64,000 nucleotides of DNA from positions 1 through 64,000 of the forward strand of contig KQ965851.1 of assembly GCA_001574975.1 (NCBI GenBank), written 5' to 3'. A program made the position numbers and the translations under genes. Shown here one piece after another: positions 26,591 through 37,850 of the stretch (the first letter of the stretch is position 1; each line of letters opens with the position of its first letter). Origin of the DNA: Gonapodya prolifera JEL478. Taxonomy: Eukaryota; Monoblepharomycota; Monoblepharidomycetes; Monoblepharidales; Gonapodyaceae. The notes under the pieces were generated by a model that did no database searches, had not been told where the DNA came from, and saw only the letters and a list, made by a program, of their open reading frames with translations.

Positions 26591-28791
26591 ATGGTCACCG
26601 AACCAACCACCATCGCTGCCACATTCGCCCCTGACCTTCTCTCAGATGCCACAGCTGATCGCTATCGACAGCTGTACGGGAGCGGGAAGCCCTACGAGCA
26701 CACTGTGGTGTCAAACATTTTCAAAGAGGACATCCTCAAGGCCGCTCGAAAAGAGATGCTGGAGTCGGTCCAATTCACAGAAAAAGAGACAGATATCTAC
26801 AAAGTGAACCAGACGGGGGACCTTGCGAATCTGGACGGGCTGCCGGAGGAAGAGAAGGCAAAGCTTCTAACCGTCCATCGAATCAGGGACGCACTGTACT
26901 CGAGCGAGTTCCGATCGTGGGTTTCGAAAGTCACTGGATGCGGGCCTCTCAGTGCCACCAAGAGGGACATGAGTGTCAATGTCTATACCCAGGGATGCCA
27001 TTTGCTCAATCACGAGTGGGTGAAGATTGCAAGTGAAATGAAAGGATACGACAAGTGACTTCGGAAATCTACTCTCATCAGCGATGTTATCTCAACTCGG
27101 AAAGTCTCGTTTATTCTTTACATGCCGGACCCCGAGGAACCGTGGCAACCGGAGTGGGGTGGCAAGATCGAGCTTTACCCCGTGAAAACAAAGGCCACGC
27201 CCGATGACATACCGTCAGTGGCCCACCCTCCTCGTGAGTGATGTTTTTCATTGCTTCTTGGTCGAGCTGATTGTTGATACCTCACGCCTTGTCCGACGAA
27301 GTGTGGAACCACTTTGCCATGTTCACCGTCATACCTGGGTACTCTTTCCACGCTGTCGAAGAGGTTGTGGCACCTGGTCGCTCCCGTCTCAGTGTCCAAG
27401 GGTGGTTCCATCGACCTCAAGAAGGGGAAGAGGGGTACGACGTTGAAGTGGAGCGCATAGCAAACGAATTAGACAAGGAGATGAGCAGCTTGGCAAGCCT
27501 GGTGGGTCGACCATCCACGTTTAACTTTTTTGCAGCGTTCGGTCTCAACTTCATTTCAACGTCGTCTCAGTCTGCCAAACAGAACGTCAAGTCGTTCGAT
27601 CCTTATCCAGCTTCTCTTGATCCCCCTCTCCCAGGCTCCCCACTCACCACAGCCGAGAAGACTTTCCTGGTCAACTTCATCAACCCCTCGTACCTCGTTC
27701 GTACCACCCAAGCCCAAGTCTCCTCATCCTTCTCTGACGCCTCACACGTCCTGCTTGCCGACATTCTCCGAAGAGACCTCGCTCAACTGATCGAGAAAGT
27801 TTTGAGGAGCGCTGATGGAAAAGATGGATTCACTTGGTGGGAAAAGGGGCAGGGTATGGAGGGCGTACAGATTCTTCCACATGCAGTTGCAACTGCACGA
27901 GCCGAAGACGACGACAAGGAACATGGCAAGTGGACCATCGCAGGACCACCACACCAGCAGCGGTATTGTACACTTACCGACAAAGTAACGCCCGCATCCG
28001 CCGGCGAAGCCCAATCTGTATCGATTCCCGACCCACTTCCGGAATCTCCTAGCGCGTTGCTGCACCTTCTTTCCGCTGTTCTCTTTCCCTCTTCAGCGTT
28101 CCGTCACCTCATCGCCAACCTTACCGGTCTCGTTCCGATCTCGGGTCGCCCAGCAGAAGCACGTCGGTTCAGACCTGGATTGGATTATACCCTTGCCAGG
28201 TCTGACGAGGACACGGTTCTAGACGTGACTCTGTGTCTGACTGCCGATGTAGCGAAGCCTTTCTTGGACGATCCAGCCAAGAAGAAGGGATTGCTTAAGG
28301 GCTTGGCGGCGAAGAAGCGCAAGGTGGACTCTGAATCTGGGTCAGCCGAGGGTGGAGCCAGCGGACTCACCAAGAAGCAGGCGAAGGATCTCGCCAAGAG
28401 GTGGGAGGCTGGTGAAGTAGGAGGCTGGGAGTGCTATATGGCGCCGCATGAAGGAGAGGAGGATCCTGCTGTTTACCGTAGTGCGGGATCCACCAAGGCT
28501 TCCGCCAAAACGGACTCGAAGGAGGAGGCCTCTTCCGCCGAACAATCAGTCGAGGTCTCCAAAGAGGACGAGGATGAGGAAATGTACGAAGACGTTGAAG
28601 AGGACTCGGAAGACGGGGAGGACGACGATAGCGGTGCGCTATTGAACCTAACCCCGAGCTTCAACACGCTCAGCATTGTTTTGCGCGACGGGGGTGTAAT
28701 GCGGTTTGTAAAGTATGTGTCGGCGACCGCGGGAGGGTCCAGGTGGGATGTGATTGGCGAGTTTGAAGTTGGTGCAGTGGAGATGGAGTAG
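26591..28791 (+). CDS. Prolyl dihydroxylase Tpa1/Ofd1
   Basis: Exons 26591-27015, 27082-27233 and 27302-28791 encode the protein. An in-frame intron at 27502-27570 is likely (gtgggt...ctcag, 69 nt); removing it leaves 665 residues. The N-terminal Fe(II)/2-oxoglutarate dioxygenase domain shows the His-x-Asp pair in LLNHDDVIS, a distal His in PGYSFHAVEEV and the 2-OG-binding Arg in RLSVQGWFH. A second, non-catalytic double-stranded helix follows. A Lys-rich part and a very acidic tail close it. The family hydroxylates a Pro of ribosomal protein uS12 and affects translation termination; Ofd1 also controls oxygen-dependent Sre1 turnover in fission yeast. Confidence 0.92.
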
Positions 28792-29000
28792 GATTAAGAT
28801 GTGGACACGGAGCAGCTTGATTTCATTGGTTTTGTTTCACAATAAACGAGTCGCCAGATGAGTCGCATCACCAACAGTCGGTAACGGCTATCTCAAATTT
28901 AGTCAGCGACATCAATAAAGACAATAAGGTTTGCGTTGGTTTTGGAAACGCGACCATCATTTTGTTCTATAGGGGAAGTGGGTCGGAGTCTTACCGCGCG

Positions 29001-30490
29001 CTAGCCTTGGATCACCTTTGCCTGCGGCCGACTAAAAGACAGTTCAGTTCTTGCACTTAGCAGTTGATGGACAACCGTCTCAGGAATCGATTCCTGTGGC
29101 TTCGAAAGTAGGCAGAAAAGCTTGGGTGTATGTTCCTATGGATAAACTCACCGCGTGTTCAGCCATGCCTTTTCGATCTCACTCAGCGGTAAAAATGTGA
29201 AATACTTGAGGTACCGCTACACTTGTGAGTCTGGCGTGGGGCGGAAGAACTGTCGGTATTTCGACATCGTCACCTTCCCTCCAGGAATCGAACAGTCCCA
29301 CTCTACATCTCACCTGGTAGAAATCGAAATGACTGACCATAGTGCTATCAAGCCATACGGCGTTGCCGGCACTCTTGCCGAACTTTTCGCCGGTGGCAGT
29401 TGTGACGAAGGGGAGCGTCACTCCCCAGGTTTCGTCCGTTTCGACACTCGGGGAAGAAGTGGAGTCTGAGGGTTTCGGGTGAGGTGAGGATAGTGCGCGT
29501 TTACGACGGATGAGTTCCACCCCGGCAACAATGTTGCCCCACTGGTGGTTGTGGAGGTTAGTTCGGAGACAGCAACACGGAATGAGGAAGCAAGCTGCAT
29601 ACCTGATCCGACCCTCCCATCTGCACTTTCACCTTGATGGGCTGCGCTTCCGGGTCGTCCCGCTCCAACCCCGCGGCATTCATAGAGTAGAAGTCGTATC
29701 TTTGGAGCAGCTGGTACGAGAACTCGGTGAAGTTTAGCCCCTCGGCCTGGTTCATGCGGGACGTGACGCTCTCGCGCGACAGCATAGTGCCTACACGCGC
29801 GTGTCGCCCAATGTCGCGCAAGAAGTCGAGAAAGGACATCTTGGAATGCCAGGAGTGGTTGTTGGCGATCGTGAGGGTCGGGAGGTCCTCGGGAGGTTCG
29901 CCACCGCGAGAAAGGTGTGTTAGGGGGGCGCACGCGCCGTACCCTTGCCGCACAATGTGCTGCATGCCAGTTGCTAGAAGGGATTGGAGCTGGTGCTCGA
30001 TGCTGGCGGTGTTGAGCGCAAGTTGGGCGTGGTCGAGGAGGGGACGCTCGGTGGAGCGGCCAGATGGGTCTCCGAAGGACGCCGTGGCACTACCGAGCTG
30101 GTGGAATGACCATGAGTTTGTGAGGGAGGTAGGAGTTCGGCTGGGGCACTCCAAGGTGCGACTATGGAATGCCCGCATCGCCAGAAATGGAGCAGGTTTC
30201 CCACGTGCAGTGAGCATGCGGTTGGGTCAAAGCCGCAGTAGACGGGAATGTCTGAGGACTGTGCAGCAGATGAGATGGTTTCTATGTGGTTCGAGGACGC
30301 GCCACACTCACACCAATACTGGCGTTCGAAGAGGGCAGTGCGAAAGCGAGCGCTCGCTTGGTACTCCCTGAATCAAGCCTCGCTCCTTCATCAACGTTAC
30401 AGGGTCACTGTACCGTTGAGAAACGGTGTCTTCCGATACATTCGAACTTTGCTTCTTGGATGCCGACACATGAAAGCAGCGTATCGCCAT
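29001..30490 (-). pseudogene. Mitochondrial tyrosyl-tRNA synthetase, disrupted
   Basis: The class I core is clear. It has VYCGFDPTACSLHVGN with a HIGH-like motif, GSATASFGDPSGRS, SFLDFLRDIGRHARVGTMLS, VQMGGSDQWGN across an intron, and GEKFGKSAGNAVWLD as the KMSKS-type loop. A Ser/Lys-rich N-terminus from the ATG at 30490 would serve as mitochondrial presequence. Near 29220 the frame of the anticodon-binding part meets a TAG codon between SQV and RYLKYFTF, where relatives carry a sense codon. The last exon (PQESIPETVVHQLL) fits only in a different phase from the donor before it. Either the gene is broken here or the assembly has two errors. The enzyme is normally needed for mitochondrial translation. 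Confidence 0.75.
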
Positions 30491-30786
30491 TCTGGATCGA
30501 CCATTTACGTGTGGAAACGAACTCTCACACGAGGTGTGAGCATAAATGCTGATTCGCCGTCGATTTGTTCTCCATCGGAGCTCGTGCAGTCCATTCGTTT
30601 TCGCAGGCGATTGCACTGCCCAATACAGGACCGACGCGCCTTTCGTACGAGCATTGGCGCACACTGCTCCACGTGTCCATACGTTCATGGTCGCCCCGGC
30701 TCCGCCTGTCGCTTGAATCAATTTTTTGGTGTAGAAGTCCGTGACCACGGCAGGCAAATCTTTGAAGAATCACAACTCAGAAGTTT

Positions 30787-31758
30787 ATGGAGACGTCCAC
30801 CTTGCAAAGAATCCCGGGAACATCATTGACGATCGAACTCTACGAGGATCTTGAGGGTCGTCTTTTCCGGCCGCCAAGTGGGACCTCTGACGACGATCAA
30901 ACAAAATTGGAGGCTCGAATTGCCGGGAAAGTGTGGGAGGCAGCTCCAGCATTGGCGGTGAGGGGTGAGCGTGGGGTTTTACCTGCAAATGATGTCCAAA
31001 GACGACTCGATTCCTCCCACTTTTCGTAGGATTACATCGTTTGGTGTCTGAACCACATAAATCATTCCGAGAACCCGTTTTCATCATATACAGTACATAA
31101 TCACGAGCCTTTTCGAATCTTGGAGCTTGGTGCGGGAACTGGATACCTGGGACTAGCCATCGCAAAGCTGTTGGAGGATTTCCAAAATAGCCACACCTTG
31201 GGAACAGCCCCACGGAGGGACGTTGAAGTTGTTCTTACCGACCTAGATGCAGCAATCCCTCTTCTACAGCGGAATGTTGAGACAAATTTTCCGTCTGCGA
31301 CCTTGGCCGGTGTCGACGTGCCCAGTACTGGAAAACTCACAGTACGAGCTGCTGCACTCGCATGGAGCTCAGTGATTCCAGCATGGTGCTCTTCTGAACG
31401 TTGGGATCTGGTAGTTGGATCTGACCTGGTGTACTGGCCTCATCTTCATGGCCCGTTGAAGGACACTCTTCTCGCCATTTCGTCAATCACCAACGCCAGT
31501 AGTCCAGGGGCCACCCCGCCCATTCTTCTTGCTTCAAAGCTGCGCTCTGCTACTAAGGAGGACGGATTCTTTGATGGACTTGGAGTACAGTTCTCACTCA
31601 CTATGCCTCCAGAAGACTGGACTGCATATTGGGAACGGAGTGGGTACCGAGAAAGAGGAATCACGTTACTGGAGGCACGATGGAAGGGACCACAAACGAC
31701 GGAGAAGCAGTTTGATGAGACTGTAGAAGGGTGGCGGATGATGCAGATCGAATTGTGA
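30787..31758 (+). CDS. METTL21-type protein methyltransferase
   Basis: Two exons (30787-30957 and 31030-31758) encode 299 residues. The SAM-binding motif I is ILELGAGTGYLGLAIA. Motif II is VVLTDLDAAIPLLQRN, and the family motif is DLVVGSDLVYW, where DLVY matches the DxxY box of family 16 (Lys or His) methyltransferases such as METTL21/Efm enzymes. Such enzymes modify elongation factors or chaperones in the cytosol; the target cannot be predicted from sequence. The gene is divergent from the tyrosyl-tRNA synthetase locus, with 296 bp between the starts, which is where both promoters should lie. It looks intact. Confidence 0.82.
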
Positions 31759-31956
31759 CCCAATAAAAACATGCGAGGTGATTTGTAGACACGGACGGAC
31801 TTAATCCCACGCAATGTGCACCAGAAACTACATATACGAGGACTAGGTGATTTTTGTAATACATGGGCGCAAAAAGGGACCAAATCTTCAAACAACAATT
31901 GATGGAGAAGAGATGTTTCGTTGGGAAGACCACAGCCGTCTTCCCTTCCCTCTCGA

Positions 31957-34900
31957 ATGCCCCGCGCGCCCACCCGCCCCTTAAACGATGCGGCGGATGG
32001 ACTCGGTTCAGACCCCCGCTCGGGGGACGACAACCCATCCAACGTGCTCTCGATCCTGATCGCCACCGACAACCATCTCGGGTACCTCGAGAAAGACCCC
32101 GTGCGGGCGAATGATTCGTTCAGGGCGTTCGAAGAGGTGCTGCAACTGGCGAAAATCCACGATGTAGGCGTGTTTTCGTTGTTTCGGAAAGAATCAAGAC
32201 GAAATCGTTTGCCCATTCCAAAACCAGGTGGACTTTGTCCTTCTCGGAGGGGATTTGTTCCACGAGAACAAACCATCACGAAATGCACTGTACACTGCGA
32301 TGTCGTTGCTCAGGAAGTACTGTATGGGTGATAAGCCGTGCAGGCTTGAGTTCTTGTCGGACCAGTCAGTCAACTTTCCAGGACGGTGAGTCAGCAATTG
32401 AAGGGGCTGTTGGGAATGGCAACACTCGAGTGCTCAGCTGTCCGCCCCGGTTGTTCTTCCTCCGATTACACTGTTGTGACCCGGTTTTGCTGCCGCCAGA
32501 CATTTCTCGATCGTCAACTTCCAAGACCCGAATCTGAACATCTCCGTTCCCATTTTCTCAATCCACGGTAACCATGACGACCCATTCGGGGACGGCAACC
32601 TTGCCGCGCTGGACGTGCTCTCTGTCGCTGGTTTGGTCAACTACTTTGGGCGCGCGGACGACGTCGAGAACATCACTGTCACGCCCCTGCTCATGCGCAA
32701 GGGAACAACTCAGGTCGCTGTGTACGGGATTGGAAACGTCAGGGATGAGAGGCTGTACAGGACGTTCGTGACCGGTGGAGTCAAGATGTTGCGACCGAGG
32801 AATAACCCTGACGATTGGTTCAACTTGTTCGTGCTGCATCAGAATCGGTAAGTTGGTATGCTTTCTGAAAGGAATTCTTGCTTTGAACCGACGGCCAATA
32901 AGGGCGACGCACACTGCCAAAGGACACGTAGCCCCACACTTCATCGACCCTTTCATCCATTTGGTCCTCTGGGGTCACGAACACGAGTGTCGGGTAGACC
33001 CTGAACAGCAAGAGTCTGGGTTTTTTGTAACCCAGCCGGGAAGCTCCGTGGCGACGAGTTTGTGTGAAGGCGAAGCGGTGTCCAAGTGAGCTCCTACCGA
33101 AGTCCCTCTCCTGCTAGCTCAATATTACATATCACCTGGTGGAAAGACATGTCGCCCTGCTGAAGATATCGGGCTCCTCGACGTTCCACCTCACACCCAT
33201 CCGCCTCAAATCCGTCCGCCCATTCGTCATGAATGAAATTATCCTTGGCGAAGTGGACGAAATCGTAATGGCGAAGCCGAGTGCCGTAAAAGCTAAAGTG
33301 CAGGACGTGCTAGAGGCTAAGGTATTTGAATTCGCTCATTGTTTTGAGGTGATGAGGGTACTCAACGGGAACCGACTGTATAAAATTTTTTAGATCGAGG
33401 AACTCATCGACCAGGCGAAAGGCGAATGGGACGAATTGCACTCAGACGAAACTGAACCACCTGAATGTCCTTTACCCCTCATACGACTAAGGGTATTGTG
33501 TTAGGATCTGTTTGGGTGCTCAGTACTGTTTCCTTGACCGCCTACCGTTTCCCGACCTCAAGGTTGAATATTCTTCCCTCGCATCTCAGAACGACAAAGC
33601 GGGCAAATTCTCTGCATTTAACCCCCAACGTTTTGGCGCGCGGTTTGTGGACCGCGTTGCCAATCCGAAAGACGTTTTGCAATTCTATAGGAAAAAGCAG
33701 CAGGCGAAGAAAACCAATGGTCAAGGTGAGTTTTGTCGCCGAAACATTAGTTGCACACTTTGTTTCTGAGACATCCTATATATCGGCCGCAGCTTCTAGG
33801 GTTAACGCGCCCGCACCATTCCTTCCCGACGCCTTGGACGCCGTTTCAATCGAGAATATAGTACTAGAACACCTCAAGACCTCGGCGCAGCTGACTATCC
33901 TTCCCGAGAACGAGCTCTCCGACGCAGTGCGAGCCATGGTAGAGAAGGACGACAGATCAGTCATCAAGGAGTTCGTAGAGCAGAGCTTGCAGCGGACGCG
34001 GGAAAAGATGAGAGATCAGCAAGCGGCGGAGGAGGAGGATGTCGAACTTGCAGCGAAGAAGGAGAAGGAGAGGTACGCGGAGGAGTACAGCAAGAAAGAT
34101 AAATCGCAGCGAATACGAGGGAAAGCGCGGGAACGTCCTGCTGGTGTGAGTAGTCTTGATTACGATGATGTGCCATAAATGAGTGACCCTTGGGTTTCAC
34201 AGAGGGACGATGACGGGGACGACGACGGAGGCGAGGGTCACCGTGGCCAAGACGAGGAGGATGATGAAGAGGATGAGGAGCAAACGAAGCCCAAACGTGG
34301 ACCTGGATCTCGCGGTGGACGGGGTGCCGGTACCACAGCTCGTGGGCGAGGCTCTCGGGGAGGCGCTCGTGGCGGACGGGGTGCAAGTACAGCAGCTGCC
34401 CCGAAAACTAAGAGCCGCAAGAAAGCCGTCATCAGCGACGACGATGAGGACGAAGAAATGGAGGACATTCCACGCCGAAATCATCGTGATGTGGACGAGG
34501 ACGATGATTTGAGGTTAATGTTGGAGTTGGACGACGAGGAGGAGGCGCCGAAGCCGGTTAAGGCTCCGCCGACAACTGCGAAGAGGGGAAACTTTGCCTT
34601 TGGTGGATCGAATATTGGGCAGCCTATGGCAGCCCCGCCGAAGTTGACGAAGCCCCCAGCAACTGTAGTCAACAACGCAAGTACTTCGACGACAAAAGCT
34701 GCACCGGCGGCCTCGGGATCCAAAAGAGCGTTACCGTGAGCTCATGTCAGATGTTTTTTTTGTGAACCACACTCATGCTAAACTCGCTGGGCTGGACGCA
34801 GATCGTCTTGGTCACAGCCGAGTTTCAAAAGGCCAGCTGCTGGGGCCACCAAGAAACCTTCCCTTGGGGACGGACTTCGTCAATCCTCTGTCCTTCAATT

Positions 34901-35018
34901 CACGCAACGTTCTCAAGCTTCCGCGGTCATTGATTTGGTGCGTGATACTATTAAAAGGTGACTGGTTTTTAAGACGTGTTTGATAGTGGAGTTCGATTCA
35001 TTTTAGGATGACGATTGA
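31957..35018 (+). CDS. DNA double-strand break nuclease MRE11
   Basis: Eleven exons (31957-32163, 32228-32385, 32500-32847, 32903-33085, 33147-33321, 33394-33492, 33563-33725, 33793-34145, 34203-34735, 34802-34937, 35007-35018) encode 788 residues. The phosphoesterase motifs are all present: [30 protein letters not shown] and WGHEHEC. The capping domain follows, then a long acidic and coiled region. A Gly-Arg-rich stretch ([20 protein letters not shown]) matches the methylated GAR motif of Mre11. The C-terminus ends in VIDLDDD. With Rad50 and Nbs1/Xrs2 it senses and trims broken DNA ends in the nucleus. The last coding exon is only four codons including the stop. Confidence 0.95.
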
Positions 35019-35297
35019 GCCCCGCGTTATGGTGGTGCGGACTTCCACGAACACAGCGTTCAATACCCAGATGTAGCTCTACATACGTGTAAATATGCTT
35101 GTTGGTGATAACAATACCGCAGTGTATCAACCGTTACAAGCGTAAAAAGCTCCCCAACAAGTGAACAAAACATATTCCAAACAATTCAGCAAAATCACAA
35201 TGTCCCTCGACAGTTCGTGCAGTATGTCCCCTCCACATACTCCTCCCACCACCTGACCCATCATATCCGCATCCGACTTACGTACGTGTCCCCATCG

Positions 35298-37000
35298 TCA
35301 ACATGGTTGCGCGCGCGGTAAAGTATAATCCACACCGCCATATCCAGACCCCGCCGACCCCCACGAATCCATTGACGCCACAGACTCCCGAGGTGATAAG
35401 TACTGGGGCACCTTATAGGACCCAAAATCGCCGAGCCACGCGTTAGGGGGCGAGGTGGGGGTATAAACGAGCGACGAGCCAAAGAAGGGCGGTGGTGGTG
35501 TATCGCGGCGTGTGAGTGTTTGGGGAGGTGGAGGTCGTGGGTTGCGGTCGAGGGAGTCCGGTGGGGAGGGGGGAAGGGCAAGGCCGGCACCGGCTTCGGA
35601 AGATGTAGAACGCCGGTGGAAGGATGCCATTCGAAGTAGGCGCCGCGCCTGACCTCCAATGCCGACTCCTTCGTCCGCGACATGTAAACTGGCAATGTTG
35701 CTCGTACTGCTCGGGACGGGCGATGTCGGAGGGCCCCCGAAGACGGGCACACGTGGACTCGTGAGCCGGGCGAGTGTTTGCGTACCCCACGCCATACTGA
35801 ATCTCTCACTGGCATTAGTCATGCTGGTTGGAGACGCAACCCCGAGGGCAGGCGAGGGCAGGAACCAACCCTCGAGCGTGCCCCGACTGTCCCGTGTCCG
35901 AGTCGATTTGAGTGAAGGCGATTGTAAGTGCATCCGCCGAACAAGGTCTGGGTCAAGCGCGGGGCCGGATATGTAGGGCATTCCTTTGCCTTTGCCGGGC
36001 GTCATGCTCATCTCGGACGAGGGAAGGTGGTGGAACGCACGCCCGTTGATTCGGCGGCGCTGGATCCAGCATATGCAGAGGATCAGCAGAGTAAGTGCGA
36101 AGAGAATTGCGAAGACAATACCGAGGATTGTCGGGATGTTTGCCGGTGGTGGCGGTGGCGCAGTTGGTGCAACAGCAGCCCCCGAGTTTGGTGGCGGTTG
36201 GAGGACGGGGCTGGTGATGGTGCCAGATGTTGTGATAGCAGCGGTGGCAAATTTTGCACTGTGGAGAGCTGGGTCGTCTGTGAATGGCACTGGAAGAGTT
36301 GTGAGACCGTTGGCGGAGAAGGCGGGGTAGTAGAACGTGGTGGTGGTGGGAGATTCTGGTCCTGGTGCAGGTGGTGGGGCCACTTGGGGTGGTGATGTGG
36401 CAGTGTTTGAAGGTGGCGGAGATGGAGGTGGATTGGGTGGTGAAACAGCCGGTGCAGGAGGAGGCGGAGGCGGCGACGTTGGGGGAGGAGCAGCTGGCGG
36501 CGATCGTGGTGGAGATGGAGGGGGAGGGGGAGGACTGCAAAAATATGTGAGCTGTTTGGTTGCTGCAACAATGTGTGACATGAAAATAAACTCACGGAGT
36601 CGGTGGTGGAGGCGGACTAGTCGGGGGAGCAGCAGGCGGCGGTGCTAATTGGGGACTATCGCATGAGCGACAACCACCATACACAACACCACATATGCAT
36701 ACTCACGCGGGGGCGTGGGGTTCCCAATTTGAAAACTGGAGTAGAAACATCCTAGTGCCGTGCACTGGACGTTGAACCCTGGCAACTGCGCGCAGTCCGC
36801 TGCCGTTGTGCATGCTGCATGCAAGAAAATACGCAGGAAGTGTCACACATGGGTAGTTTAGGTTTTGCGGCAGGTGAACGAGGGCCGGTGGCTGATGTCT
36901 TACCTTGCGCGCCATCAAGGGTGGACAGCACAAGAGGGAGGAGAAGCGCGAGGAGATGGAATTGCGAGTCTTTCGATGTTGCGTTGGAGAGGGCAGCCAT
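35298..37000 (-). CDS. Proline-rich single-pass membrane protein, array copy A
   Basis: Four exons (37000-36904, 36814-36707, 36644-36596, 36534-35298) encode 496 residues. Order of parts: a hydrophobic signal peptide (LLALLLPLVLSTLDGAQ); a short ectodomain with four Cys in the pattern C-x6-C-x9-C-x4-C (ACTTAADC, then VQCTALGCF); a Pro-rich stalk; the motif SANGLTTLPVPF; one membrane helix (ILGIVFAILFALTLLI) followed by a basic stop-transfer; and a Ser/Pro-rich tail with ISGPALD, LEGWFLPSPA and DFGSYKVP. I know no named family for this. The layout resembles fungal wall-spanning stress sensors such as Wsc1/Mid2, but the Cys block is not a WSC domain. It is the first of five related copies. Confidence 0.75.
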
Positions 37001-37850
37001 GTCAACCTCGGCGCTTCAGTGATCGGCCGGAACAAAAGAAAAGACCTACATCCACGCAGCCCGGTGCCCCGGAAAAGACTCATTTTTCAGCCTGTTTCCA
37101 CGAGCGCCCGTCCACGATCGCGTCTCGATGTTGGATCGAGAACGATTGCGTCGAAAGTCTCGGGTAAGGGGTTCGGAGATGTGTATCGCGATGGGGTGGC
37201 GCCTCGAGCCGCACGCCTCCTCCGGGAACAGTTGAAACCCACCATAATGGTAGTCAAAAATCTGAATCACTGAGTTTCGAAAAAGGAGTAACATCTGTGT
37301 ATATGGCGGATTTGGTCCTTTGATCACGTAGTGCGTTGGCTTGGGTGTGGTGAGTCCCGTCAATGTATGTATACATACAGCATATACACGTTGGAATGGC
37401 TTCGGCGCGGTCAAGCCCTATCCAGGTATGCATATAAATTAATTACGAGAATGCGAGGCTACGGACGAAATTGTGATGTTGAGTCGCTTGTGCTTGTGCA
37501 GGCAAAGTGCTGGTTTCCATAAAACTGGGGGACTACCGCACTGCTTCGAAGCCGAATGTCCGGAACAATCCGATTATTCGTGTAAGATTCATTCAGTTGA
37601 ATCAAAGAGACAAGAAAGTCAAAAAAGAATTCCCGAAGTGTTCCCGCTCAATGCGGCGTCCCTGATCATCAACGGACAGAGAGAGGAGCGATGAGGAGAT
37701 TTGCAAAGAAGTGGAGAACTCTAATGCGCGCGCTACCAGATCATGCGCATTTTGTTATGTATGCATCGTAGGTATTGCTGTTGGTGTACACTTCCAGAAC
37801 CAAAAATTGAGTTCTGCAAAATTCCGTCTCTCCCGTACATCATATCGACC
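37001..37850. other. Intergenic between array copies A and B
   Basis: This holds the promoter side of copy A and the 3' side of copy B. It has no frame I can link to a family. Short open frames on both strands are unsupported. Confidence 0.45.

Noticed and set aside
31446-32288. 280-codon minus-strand frame
   Set aside because: It covers the 3' half of the methyltransferase gene and the first exons of MRE11 in antisense and shows no domain.
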